From Nitrospiraceae bacterium (GTDB lineage Bacteria; Nitrospirota_A; Leptospirillia; Leptospirillales; Leptospirillaceae), in assembly GCA_028064945.1 (NCBI GenBank), contig JAPTWQ010000088.1, positions 1-53,548 of the forward strand: a DNA stretch of 53,548 nt, written 5' to 3'. The notes beneath the pieces were generated by a model, which saw only the letters and a list, made by a program, of their open reading frames with translations, was not told the origin of the DNA and did no database searches. This document shows positions 24,558 to 32,171 of the stretch, piece by piece. Position numbers and translations under genes: made by a program. Each line of letters begins with the position of its first letter. The stretch's first letter is position 1.

Positions 24558-25427
24558 TTAGTGAAGGACAGAAGGAGCCTTGATGGGTGATGGAGACATC
24601 TGCTGCGAGCCTGTGGGGGTTGCTGTTGATGTTGCAGGACCGGGGGTAGGCTGGAGTAAAGGGTTGAATCCCGGGCGATTTTGGGAGGCATGATTCCCTG
24701 AGTGGTGAAGGGAGACCGTGATATAGGCGATGGAGCGCTTGATCCCTGCGTCATTGGGCGCCAGTTTTTCGGCAGTACGCTCCATAATGAGACCCTCTTC
24801 AAGATATCCCTGATGTGCGAGAGCCAATCCGAGCATCATTCTGGCCTGAGGGTCCTTTCCATTGAGGGCCACCGCTTTCTCCTCTGCCATTCTGGCCGAC
24901 TTCCAGTCCCCAAGAGAGGCATAGGCCCAGCCCAAAGCTTCCCATGCAGTTTCAGACTTGGGGTGGCTCTGTAAAACGGAAATCTCTTCCTTGGCCTCTT
25001 TTTTAAAGTGTCCGGTGTTGCCAAAGGCAATGCCGAGAGCCGTCCGGGCTGAAACGTTGTGTGGGGATAGGGCCAGAGCGCGGTTTTCCATTTCAATCGC
25101 CTTGAGATGGTTTCCGGCTCTTCCATAGGCGATTCCGGCCAGAGTAAAGAGAGCCGTATAATCGGGGTAGGTTTTCATCAGGGGCATCAGGGTTTCAATC
25201 GCCTTCGAAGCATTTCCCGCTGCAATCTCATAAGAGGCTTTGGAAAGTCCTTTTCGAAGGGGAAGAGGATAGGTGGGATCGTTCAACGGGACGGCTTGGG
25301 CCTCCCCATGGCAAAATAATGTGGAGAGGACAGGAAAAGAGCACTCCTTCCCCGAAAACAACGAAAGAGCCAGAGGAATAGAAAGCGAGAGGAGACTCAG
25401 AATAACGGAACGGAGAAGAGATGTCAT
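24558..25427 (-). CDS. secreted TPR-repeat protein
   Basis: The 289-residue protein begins with a long hydrophobic signal or anchor (LRSVILSLLSLSIPLALSLF) and carries five to six tetratricopeptide repeats from about residue 65 to 220 (ASKAIETLMPLMKTYPDYTALFTLAGIAYGRAGNHLKAI and three similar units ending in YLEEGL). A Pro/Thr/Gln-rich tail follows. TPR proteins mediate protein-protein contacts; a periplasmic scaffold role is inferred. The start at ATG 25427 (not TTG 25448) is preferred, though its ribosome site is weak. It lies directly upstream of tRNA-Ser(TGA) on the same strand. Confidence 0.75.
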   Translation of the reverse strand: MTSLLRSVILSLLSLSIPLALSLFSGKECSFPVLSTLFCHGEAQAVPLNDPTYPLPLRKGLSKASYEIAAGNASKAIETLMPLMKTYPDYTALFTLAGIAYGRAGNHLKAIEMENRALALSPHNVSARTALGIAFGNTGHFKKEAKEEISVLQSHPKSETAWEALGWAYASLGDWKSARMAEEKAVALNGKDPQARMMLGLALAHQGYLEEGLIMERTAEKLAPNDAGIKRSIAYITVSLHHSGNHASQNRPGFNPLLQPTPGPATSTATPTGSQQMSPSPIKAPSVLH

Positions 25428-25529
25428 TTCTTCATTATGCGTTGACAAGACAAGGCAGGCAAGAGGGCAACATCACTATAACTCAATGATTCATTGGCTT
25501 GAAGACCTTGAACTATAAGGGAGGAAAGA

Positions 25530-26282
25530 GTGAGCGAGAGACAAAAGGTTGCTGTTGTCACGGGGGCATCCTCAGGTATTGGAAGCGAGACCGTAAGGGC
25601 TCTTGCAGGTGCCGGATATGTTGTCTATGGAGGGGCGAGACGAATGGACCGTCTCGTCGAGCTCTCGTCTGAAACAGGAATGTTCCCTAAACTTCTTGAT
25701 GTGACGATTTCAGATTCAGTGAAGGGATTTGTTGAAACACTTCCCGAAAAGGTTGATCTCTTGGTCAATAATGCGGGGGGGGCTTTGGGGCTTGATCCTA
25801 TATCAGAGATGGATGAAGGGGCCTGGCTTTCAATGTATCAGAGCAATGCCATGGGAACGGTACGAATGGTTCAGTCGCTCTTTTCGCGGCTTAAGGGCTC
25901 CGGACAGGGTCATGTGGTCAACATCGGGTCGGTTGCCGCGATTGAAACCTATAGTGGTGGCGCGGGCTATACGATGGCAAAGCACGCATTGCGGGCGCTG
26001 ACGGAAACCCTTAGGATCGAGTGGCTGGGCATGCCCATTCGCATCACCGAGATCGATCCGGGTCTCGTGGAAACGGAGTTTTCCCTGGTGCGATTCAAGG
26101 GAGATGCGATTCGGGCAAAAGGTGTTTATGCGGGGATGACTCCCTTGACCGCCAAGGATGTTGCCGATGCGGTTCTCTGGACGGTGACCCGCCCCCCTCA
26201 TGTCAATGTGGACAGCATTCTTCTCCGGCCCTTGGACCAGGCTCGGGTTGACCGGATTCATCGTCGTGGAGAGGGTGTATGA
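25530..26282 (+). CDS. short-chain dehydrogenase/reductase (SDR)
   Basis: This 250-residue classical SDR has TGASSGIG, NNAGG and a catalytic Ser (NIGSVAA) with YTMAK. GGARRMD after strand two suggests an NADP(H) preference. The start is GTG 25530 with GGAGG 6-8 bases upstream. The stop overlaps the tadA start (ATGA), so the two are co-translated, though a functional link is not obvious. The substrate is unknown. Confidence 0.87.
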   Translation: MSERQKVAVVTGASSGIGSETVRALAGAGYVVYGGARRMDRLVELSSETGMFPKLLDVTISDSVKGFVETLPEKVDLLVNNAGGALGLDPISEMDEGAWLSMYQSNAMGTVRMVQSLFSRLKGSGQGHVVNIGSVAAIETYSGGAGYTMAKHALRALTETLRIEWLGMPIRITEIDPGLVETEFSLVRFKGDAIRAKGVYAGMTPLTAKDVADAVLWTVTRPPHVNVDSILLRPLDQARVDRIHRRGEGV

Positions 26283-26755
26283 CCCACCGAGAAAAGCCCA
26301 ACCATCAGGCGGATCTCTGTTTTATGAATAAGGCACTGAACCTTGCCCGAAACGGCATTGGGGATGATGTTCCTGTGGGGGCCATCGTTGTGGTCGGAGG
26401 CGAAATCGTCGGGGAGGGGGTCAATCAGGGGCGGGCCAGTCACGATCCCACGGGCCATGCCGAGATCATTGCACTTCGTCAGGCAGCGGCACGCCTCGGA
26501 AATTATCGGCTCCCCTTGAGCACGCTTTATGTCACCCTTGAGCCATGCCTCATGTGTCTGGGGGCTATGATGGAGGGGCGGATCCATCGACTTGTCTTTG
26601 GGGCTCGAGATCCCAAGCGCGGGGTGGCAGGATCCTTATATGACCTTCATAATGATCCGCGATTCACTCATCGCATCAAGGTTGAGTCAGGCTTGTGCGA
26701 AGAGGAGTCGGGAGATCTCCTCCGTCAGTTTTTTGAAAAAAAAAGAGGAAGATGA
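26279..26755 (+). CDS. tadA: tRNA-specific adenosine deaminase
   Basis: TadA deaminates A34 of tRNA-Arg(ACG) to inosine. The 158-residue protein has the zinc deaminase signature HAEIIALRQAA (His and catalytic Glu) and PCLMCLGAM (two Cys), plus the C-terminal RRG-like region (FGARDPKRGVAGSLYDL). The length fits the family. The start ATG 26279 overlaps the SDR stop. Its last codons contain nine A residues that on the other strand form the U-tract of the small-ORF terminator. Confidence 0.94.
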   Translation: MTHREKPNHQADLCFMNKALNLARNGIGDDVPVGAIVVVGGEIVGEGVNQGRASHDPTGHAEIIALRQAAARLGNYRLPLSTLYVTLEPCLMCLGAMMEGRIHRLVFGARDPKRGVAGSLYDLHNDPRFTHRIKVESGLCEEESGDLLRQFFEKKRGR

Positions 26756-26786
26756 ATGGTCACCAAGCAACCAATCCATCTTCCTC
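26736..26786 (-). terminator. rho-independent terminator of the small-ORF unit
   Basis: On the minus strand, GAGGAAGATG (26786-26777) pairs with CATCTTCCTC (26754-26745) across a 22-base loop and is followed by nine T residues (26744-26736). It overlaps the 3' end of tadA on the opposite strand, so it serves the leftward transcript. Confidence 0.7.
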
Positions 26787-26819
26787 AGTGAAGCCGTTCT
26801 AACCGATGGAGGCAAAAAG

Positions 26820-26936
26820 CTAGAATCCGCCAAGTCCACCCTTAAAGGCGTGGTCAATTTTTTCGAAGACAGCAAGGAGAAGAAACGGAAATGCTGCGAG
26901 AATGATGAAGGTAAGATTTCTGGCGCCAGTGTTCAT
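26820..26936 (-). CDS. 38-residue small membrane protein
   Basis: The frame begins at ATG 26936 with AAAAGGAG six bases upstream, a near-perfect ribosome site. The product begins MNTGARNLTFIILAAFPFLL, has one membrane segment at about residues 8-24, a charged EKIDHAFK stretch and a Gly-rich end GGLGGF. No family is recognised. It is the second ORF of a unit with its own promoter (27239-27267) and terminator (26736-26786), downstream of a sigma-54 activator gene on the same strand. Confidence 0.65.
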   Translation of the reverse strand: MNTGARNLTFIILAAFPFLLLAVFEKIDHAFKGGLGGF

Positions 26937-26987
26937 GAGCCGCTCCTTTTGAGGTGAGTTGAGCTTGATAACTGCGTCATCATGAAA

Positions 26988-27095
26988 TCATGAACGACGC
27001 AAATAATAAATTGAATGATTGCAGGAAATCTCTTCAGGGAAATCCCTGAAGAACTCGACCAGTCTTTCTCCGTCCAGAAGACGGCTCTCGGTCAT
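26988..27095 (-). CDS. 35-residue small protein
   Basis: ATG 27095 is preceded by AAGGAG at a spacing of 8. The product begins MTESRLLDGERLVEFFRDFP and is acidic in the first two-thirds with a basic end (YYLRRS); it has one Cys. No family is recognised. It precedes the 38-residue gene by 51 bases on the same putative transcript. A long inverted repeat lies inside its coding sequence, so this stretch might act mainly as RNA structure. Confidence 0.45.
   Translation of the reverse strand: MTESRLLDGERLVEFFRDFPEEISCNHSIYYLRRS
27031..27052. repeat. 22-base perfect palindrome
   Basis: TCTTCAGGGA (27031-27040) and its exact reverse complement (27043-27052) flank a central AA. In the leftward transcript it would fold into a strong hairpin within the 35-residue ORF; as DNA it could bind a dimeric regulator. 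No U-tract follows, so it is not a simple terminator. Confidence 0.85.
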
Positions 27096-27238
27096 GGCCG
27101 TTACTCCTTGTGACCGAAAGGTCTCGCTCTCTACTTGTGAACCCTCCGGCTTGAGTGGAAAGGTCCGATACTCTCAACGGCCGAAGAATTTCCTGGAGAG
27201 AGAGGGAAATTGGAAAGACCAAACCCCTCACCGGGGAC

Positions 27239-27267
27239 ATTATATTCCCCGACTCTGAAAATTACAA
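27239..27267 (-). promoter_or_regulatory. sigma-70 promoter for the small-ORF unit
   Basis: On the minus strand TTGTAA (27267-27262) and a consensus TATAAT (27244-27239) are separated by exactly 17 bases. A start near 27231 would leave a leader of about 135 bases before the first small ORF. Confidence 0.6.
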
Positions 27268-27342
27268 TGCCTCCAAATGGTTTGGTCGATCATGATTTAG
27301 TGAGTCACGCTACCGCGCCTGGGATTTCCAGGAATTCCGGCT

Positions 27343-28740
27343 TTAGGCCGGGAAGGCGTTATTTCGGTGCATTCCATATTTCTTCATTTTTCGCCACAGG
27401 GTGATCCGACTCATATCAAGAGAGCGAGCTGTTTCGGCAACCCGACCCTGATGTTTCGCTAGTGCCCGAATGATCATGTCTCGTTCAATCGCGCTGAAAG
27501 CCTCTACAACGCGACCGGAAGTGCTTTGAGAGATTCCTTCATCAAAGTGGAGGGGGAACGTGGTCTTTGCTTTTGATTCAAATATAGAGCGAATTTCGCC
27601 CGGAAGATTTTCGGAAGTCAGAACTGAATCTTCGGCAAGGCTCAGGCAAAGCTCGACGATATGTCGAAGCTCGCGAATGTTTCCTGGATAAGGATATCGG
27701 CACATCATGTGTATGACTTCGGAAGAGAATTCTGGCGCCGCCTTTTTTTGCCGAGCTGACCAGTTTCCACGAAAGGTTTCCACAAGAAGCGGGATTTCCT
27801 CTCGTCGCTCTCTCAAGGGAGGAAGTTCGATGGTCATTCCACGAAGTCTGTAATAGAGATCTTCTCGAAGACGGCCTGTCTGCAGCAGTGTCGCTGGAGA
27901 AATGTTTGTGGCAGCTAAAACCCGGACATCCAGTGGGGTCGGACGATTCTGCCCAATTCGTTCGATCACGCCTGTTTCGAGGAAACGTAATAGTTTTGCC
28001 TGGACCTGAAGAGGAATGTTTTCAAGTTCGTCGAGAAGAAGTGTACCGCCATCCGCCTGAAGAAGCTTTCCTGGGTTATCTGCCACGGCTCCGGTGAAGG
28101 CTCCGCGGGCATGGCCAAAGAGGGCATCATCAATCAGTGTTTCCGGAATGACGGAGAGATCGAGGACGACAAAAGGTTTGTTCTTGCGAGACCCCATCTC
28201 ATGGATTCGTTTTGCCAGGACCTCCTTTCCTGTTCCTGTCTCCCCCACAATCAGCACTGGGATTGTGGTTGGGGAGATACGTGCCAGTGTCGGCTCCAAA
28301 GCCCCGAGCCAAGAGCCACGAACTTCCAGTGAGGTATTTTCGGCGGAGGATTTTCCTGTTGAGGGAAGGATTGTGTTGTCGGCGGTCCGGGAAATCTGTT
28401 TCAGAAGCCCGACAGTCTCCCCTTTATCGGTGATCAGGGTGTTCTTGACCTGAAGGTTTCCGGCAGCCTCTTCCATGCAAACCGATCCAAAGACCTTTCC
28501 GTCGGAATCTTGACCGAAGTCTTCGCTGAGCAGGCAAGCGGCTGAACAGATCTTGTCCTTCAATGCATGGGCGCAGGGAACTCCAACTGTTTCCCCCTCC
28601 TTGGCCCCAAGAAGTCTTAAGGCGTTCTCGGAGAGCCATTCGATTCTATAGTCTGACCCTATAAGAAGAAAGGCGGAATCGGTTCCTTCTGCCAATCTGC
28701 TTGCGAGAAGTTTATAGATGTTTTGGGGTGATGAAGGCAC
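27343..28740 (-). CDS. PAS-sigma-54 (AAA+) transcriptional activator with Fis-type HTH
   Basis: The 465-residue protein has an N-terminal PAS-like sensor (about 10-110) containing a Cys cluster (PCAHALKDKICSAACLL), a sigma-54 interaction AAA+ domain with Walker A GETGTGKE, GAFTGA loop, Walker B LLLDELENIP and R-finger region, and a C-terminal Fis-type HTH (GRVAETARSLDMSRITLW). It should activate RpoN-dependent promoters in response to a signal sensed by the PAS/Cys region, perhaps redox or metal (inference). The longer frame runs into tRNA-Ser(CGA), so GTG 28740 with GCGGAGG 4-5 bases upstream was chosen. The target is unknown; the small-ORF unit directly downstream is one candidate. Confidence 0.88.
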   Translation of the reverse strand: MPSSPQNIYKLLASRLAEGTDSAFLLIGSDYRIEWLSENALRLLGAKEGETVGVPCAHALKDKICSAACLLSEDFGQDSDGKVFGSVCMEEAAGNLQVKNTLITDKGETVGLLKQISRTADNTILPSTGKSSAENTSLEVRGSWLGALEPTLARISPTTIPVLIVGETGTGKEVLAKRIHEMGSRKNKPFVVLDLSVIPETLIDDALFGHARGAFTGAVADNPGKLLQADGGTLLLDELENIPLQVQAKLLRFLETGVIERIGQNRPTPLDVRVLAATNISPATLLQTGRLREDLYYRLRGMTIELPPLRERREEIPLLVETFRGNWSARQKKAAPEFSSEVIHMMCRYPYPGNIRELRHIVELCLSLAEDSVLTSENLPGEIRSIFESKAKTTFPLHFDEGISQSTSGRVVEAFSAIERDMIIRALAKHQGRVAETARSLDMSRITLWRKMKKYGMHRNNAFPA

Positions 28741-28785
28741 GGAACCTCCGCAGAAAAGTCCCGAGAGCTTATGTGTGGAGCAAAG

Positions 28786-28875
28786 TGGCGGAGAGAGAGG
28801 GATTTGAACCCCCGCTGGGGTTCCCCCCAGAGTTGATTTCGAGTCAACCGCCTTCAGCCTCTCGGCCATCTCTCC
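28786..28875 (-). tRNA. tRNA-Ser (anticodon CGA)
   Basis: The complement starts GGAGAGATGGCCGAG with anticodon CGA in GTTGACTCGAAATCAAC, a long variable arm and encoded CCA (28786-28788). It reads UCG. It ends 46 bases before the sigma-54 activator start on the same strand. Confidence 0.96.
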
Positions 28876-29073
28876 GTAGTGTTGGATTCGGTAGAGAAAA
28901 AACTATCACAGTTTCCTCTAAATCTCAAGAATTATGCGATGGGAGAATGTGCTTTCCCGTAATAAATCCTCTATCCGTGGGGGGGCTTTGGTGACAATTG
29001 CTGACTTTGGAGGGATAGACTTTGCCGCAAGAGGAGAATTTTTCTGTGGGCTCTTTCCACAAGGTGCAATCCG

Positions 29074-29101
29074 TTGCCGGCTTTGTTAAAATCCATAGAA
29101 T
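29074..29101 (+). promoter_or_regulatory. putative promoter of the dksA-like operon
   Basis: TTGCCG (29074-29079) and TAGAAT (29096-29101) are separated by 16 bases, about 70 bases before the DksA-like start. The rest of the gap between the tRNA and this gene shows no convincing feature. Confidence 0.45.
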
Positions 29102-29171
29102 CAGGACATTCTCTCGGACCAGAGTATGGGCCCTGTATAAGGGCTTTTTGAATGAATGGAAGGGTGGAAAC

Positions 29172-29537
29172 ATGGCAGGTTACGAAAAGGTCAGGGAGAT
29201 CTTGGAGCAGCAAAAGCGAGAGATTCTTTCCGGTGTTGAGAGGACTCTCCAGACAGGAGTTGAAAAAGGTGTGGAGCTCTTTCCCGATCCCGCCGATCTC
29301 GCCTCTGTCGAAGAAATCCAGGGATTTTCCTACCGACTGAAAGAACGAGAGAAGAAGCTTCTCCGAAAAATTGACGAGGCCCTCGAGCGGATCGAAGAGG
29401 GGTCTTTTGGGATCTGTGAACGCTGCGGAGAAGCCATCGAAGAAAAAAGGATGCTAGCCCGTCCTGTCACAACGTATTGCATTGCCTGCAAAACGATCTT
29501 GGAAGAAGCGGAGCGGGCCGAACAGATTCGTCGATGA
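29172..29537 (+). CDS. DksA/TraR-family zinc-finger protein
   Basis: This 121-residue protein has an N-terminal coiled coil (YEKVREILEQQKREILSGVERTL ... RLKEREKKLLRKIDEALERIEEG) and a C-terminal four-Cys zinc finger (CERCGEAI ... YCIAC). DksA-type proteins enter the RNA polymerase secondary channel and modulate transcription with ppGpp. The acidic coiled-coil tip residues cannot be confirmed here. ATG 29172 was chosen; an extended upstream frame lacks a ribosome site and crosses the putative promoter. The stop overlaps the next start as ATGA. Confidence 0.85.
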   Translation: MAGYEKVREILEQQKREILSGVERTLQTGVEKGVELFPDPADLASVEEIQGFSYRLKEREKKLLRKIDEALERIEEGSFGICERCGEAIEEKRMLARPVTTYCIACKTILEEAERAEQIRR

Positions 29538-30244
29538 AATCTTCGGTTCTGGTCCTTGGGTCTGGCAGAGGTTTGGGTCGTGAGTTGTGCCGATTCTTTC
29601 TGGAGGAGGGCCATTCTGTCATTGGGGTCACTCGTACCCGGGAAAGCCTCACCGCACTTCTGGACGACTTTTCCCCAAAAAACCAATGGTTTAGGGGCGA
29701 AGCCATTGATCTTTCCGACCGGGAATCTTCTCTGAAGTTTCTTCAAGGGCTGAGAAAAGAGCTCATTCCTGATCTTGTCGTCTATGCGGCGGGACATCTT
29801 TCCGGGCGCAAGCCCCTTTGGGATCTTTCCTGGGAGGAAATTGATCGCGAAATCTCGTCGAACCTTGCAGGTCCACTCTTCTGGTCGGTCGAGATGACTC
29901 GTGCTTTCTTGATGGCTAGGCGAGGAGGGCATTTATTTTTTTCATCCGGTGTTGTTCGGCTTCCCCGTCCCTCATGGGGGAGCTATGGAGTCGGCAAAGC
30001 CGCCATCGAGGCTCTGTCGAGACAAATTTCCCTCGACCTGCCACCGCCCCTCTATTCTCTGTCGATGAATCCGGGGCGGATGGCCACCGCCATGCGCAAG
30101 GCAGCATTTCCAGATGAAGACCAAGCGACCTTACCTTCTCCCGTATCCATAGCCAAAAAGGTCGGGGCGTTTAGCCTGACGCTCATCGAAGGAGCGGGAC
30201 GGACCTATAATGGGAAGGCCCTGACCATGGAGGATATTCCTTGA
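29534..30244 (+). CDS. SDR-family oxidoreductase
   Basis: The 236-residue protein has a variant cofactor motif GSGRGLG, the internal VYAAG (equivalent to NNAG) and FFSSGVV ... YGVGK with catalytic Ser, Tyr and Lys. It is a classical SDR though with a weaker consensus than the other two in the window. It overlaps the DksA-like stop (ATGA) and the next start (TTGA). The substrate is unknown. Confidence 0.8.
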   Translation: MKSSVLVLGSGRGLGRELCRFFLEEGHSVIGVTRTRESLTALLDDFSPKNQWFRGEAIDLSDRESSLKFLQGLRKELIPDLVVYAAGHLSGRKPLWDLSWEEIDREISSNLAGPLFWSVEMTRAFLMARRGGHLFFSSGVVRLPRPSWGSYGVGKAAIEALSRQISLDLPPPLYSLSMNPGRMATAMRKAAFPDEDQATLPSPVSIAKKVGAFSLTLIEGAGRTYNGKALTMEDIP

Positions 30245-31308
30245 AGTCGGTTGTTTTGACAGGAGAAAAAGGGGTTGAGGGAATCGTGCTGGAAGAACGG
30301 CCTGCTCCGACTCCGGGCCCGGGCGAAGTCAGGATACGGATGCGGGCCCACACCCTCAATCACATCGATATCTGGGTCCTTTCTGGCTCCCCTGCCTATA
30401 GCGTTCCATGTCCTCACATTATGGGATCGGAGGGGGTCGGAACGGTGGAGTCCCTTGGTGTTGGTGTGGACCCCCTTCTTGGCCTTTCTCCGGGACAGAC
30501 TGTTGCCATTAGCCCAGGGCAGGGGTGTCTGGTCTGCGAACTGTGCAGGAGCGGATCAGAGTCTCTTTGTCCCTCCTACAGGGTATTGGGGGGCCACCTG
30601 CCTGGGATCTTTTCCGAGGTGGTCTGTCTGCCGGCCTCCCGCCTCATTCCTGTTCCTGATGGAGTCGATGCCCTTTCTGCTTCTGCCGTGACCCTTGCCG
30701 GAGCGACAGCTCATCAGGCACTTGTTGTTAGAGGGCTTGCAAAGCCGGGAGAAAAATGGCTCGTCGTGGGCGCAAGTGGAGGGGTGGGGCATCTGGCCTG
30801 CCTTCTGGGAAAGGCCCTGAAAATCGAGATGGTAGGAACCTATGGGCCCGAAAGGAAACGGGAGCCTTTGAGCAGAGGGTTGGCGATTCCTCTTGTGTCT
30901 CATGAGGCGGCTGATTGGACCGATAGGCTCAGGGAGTCGAGTGGACAGCCTTTCGATGGAGTTCTCGATACGGTCGGAGGAGCGACGATCCCAAGAGTTC
31001 TTCCCCTTCTTCGGAAAGGAGGAAGAGCTGTTGTTGTGGGGGAGACGACAGGAGCTCAGACCCAATTCCCGACCCGAGAGCTTTTTGGGAGGCAGCTTTC
31101 CCTACACGGAGTCTATCTGGCCCATAGAATGGATATCGTGGCAATGCTCGGATGGTTGTCCCGGGGCGCACTTCGTCCCATCGTTTCTTCCGTCGGCTCC
31201 CTTGAATCTGTGACCCCTCTTCGAGAGGCGTATCAAAGAATGATTGACCGGGATTTCGTTGGAAAGATCGGCTTCGTTTGGGATCCTCAAGGGGGAGAAA
31301 AAAAGTGA
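30241..31308 (+). CDS. zinc-type medium-chain dehydrogenase/reductase
   Basis: The 355-residue protein is an MDR-superfamily oxidoreductase: a GroES-like N-terminal domain, a Rossmann domain with VVGASGGVGHLACLLGK, and the structural zinc lobe with four Cys (CLVCELCRSGSESLC). The usual catalytic zinc Cys is replaced by Asn (LNHIDIW), so a catalytic zinc site is probably absent, as in many quinone-reductase-like MDR proteins. The start is TTG 30241 overlapping the SDR stop. The substrate is unknown. Confidence 0.82.
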   Translation: MKSVVLTGEKGVEGIVLEERPAPTPGPGEVRIRMRAHTLNHIDIWVLSGSPAYSVPCPHIMGSEGVGTVESLGVGVDPLLGLSPGQTVAISPGQGCLVCELCRSGSESLCPSYRVLGGHLPGIFSEVVCLPASRLIPVPDGVDALSASAVTLAGATAHQALVVRGLAKPGEKWLVVGASGGVGHLACLLGKALKIEMVGTYGPERKREPLSRGLAIPLVSHEAADWTDRLRESSGQPFDGVLDTVGGATIPRVLPLLRKGGRAVVVGETTGAQTQFPTRELFGRQLSLHGVYLAHRMDIVAMLGWLSRGALRPIVSSVGSLESVTPLREAYQRMIDRDFVGKIGFVWDPQGGEKK

Positions 31309-32144
31309 ATCAAAAAAGATTCGCATTAGGTCTGATGCTGACGACGATGCTTGTCATGGTATCGGGTTGCGATCTCCCTTTCATGCAGAAGTTTATGGCG
31401 CGTGTTCATAAGGAAAACCCGGATGACACCCGCTTTACCAAAGAGTCGACGGCATTCAATGCTCTGATTCGGAATAACCGATTTCGCCAGGCTCTGGCCT
31501 GGACTCAAAAGTGGGAAAGGGTTCGGGATCTGTCAAATGCCAACCGCAAGAAGGTCTTAAAAGATCAGCGGACCGTCCGGATGCTTGGTGCGGCCTATTA
31601 TCTTGGGGTTGCCAGGGAGCGAAGTCGGAGGGAACGCTTCCATGGGGCACTTGAAGCTCTCCGAATTGCCCGCACATTTACTCCTTCGGATCCAGCCCTT
31701 GCAAGGGAGATCCAGGAGGTCAAGGCCAGAATTATCGTTTCGGGGGAGGCGGGGCAGGATTGGGGGGAGGCAGTTCAGAAACTTCTTGCCCTCAAAAGAA
31801 GAAATCCTCAGGATCATGCCATTGATCCAACCCTTGGATGGGCTTATTCAAAACTTGCGGAAAGTGAATATACCTCAGGTCGCCTCCCCTTAGCTTTTCA
31901 GTTCACCCAGTCTGCCCTCGCTTACGATCCTGGCAATGAAGGGGCTGTCAGACTGAAAGACCGGATCTCACGGAGGGTTAGCCTTTTTGTGGAGAAGGCG
32001 GAAGCCGCTTATCGAAGAAAGGACTTTCTGGGGGCCCGGGACAATCTCTCGCGAGCATTGGAGATCGATCCCAAGAACGAGAAGGCAAAGGAAGACTGGA
32101 AGATCCTTCAGAAGACCCCCACGGGGTTGCCTTCCAATCCCTAA
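31305..32144 (+). CDS. TPR-containing lipoprotein
   Basis: The 279-residue protein has a lipobox (LVMVSGC) at the end of a signal peptide, so it should be a lipid-anchored envelope protein. The rest is helical with TPR-like units, the clearest at the C-terminus (VEKAEAAYRRKDFLGARDNLSRALEIDPKNEKAKEDW). The start at GTG 31305 overlaps the MDR stop as GTGA and has a G-rich ribosome site. The function is unknown; it stands between the MDR gene and dapF in the same operon. Confidence 0.78.
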   Translation: MNQKRFALGLMLTTMLVMVSGCDLPFMQKFMARVHKENPDDTRFTKESTAFNALIRNNRFRQALAWTQKWERVRDLSNANRKKVLKDQRTVRMLGAAYYLGVARERSRRERFHGALEALRIARTFTPSDPALAREIQEVKARIIVSGEAGQDWGEAVQKLLALKRRNPQDHAIDPTLGWAYSKLAESEYTSGRLPLAFQFTQSALAYDPGNEGAVRLKDRISRRVSLFVEKAEAAYRRKDFLGARDNLSRALEIDPKNEKAKEDWKILQKTPTGLPSNP

Positions 32145-32171
32145 CGTTACAGGACAGGAGATCAGGATTTT

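Noticed and set aside
28741..28869. N-terminal extension of the sigma-54 activator
   Set aside because: It runs through tRNA-Ser(CGA); GTG 28740 with a good ribosome site is used.
28934..29095. 54-codon plus-strand frame (MRWENVLS...)
   Set aside because: It has no ribosome site and overlaps the predicted dksA promoter.
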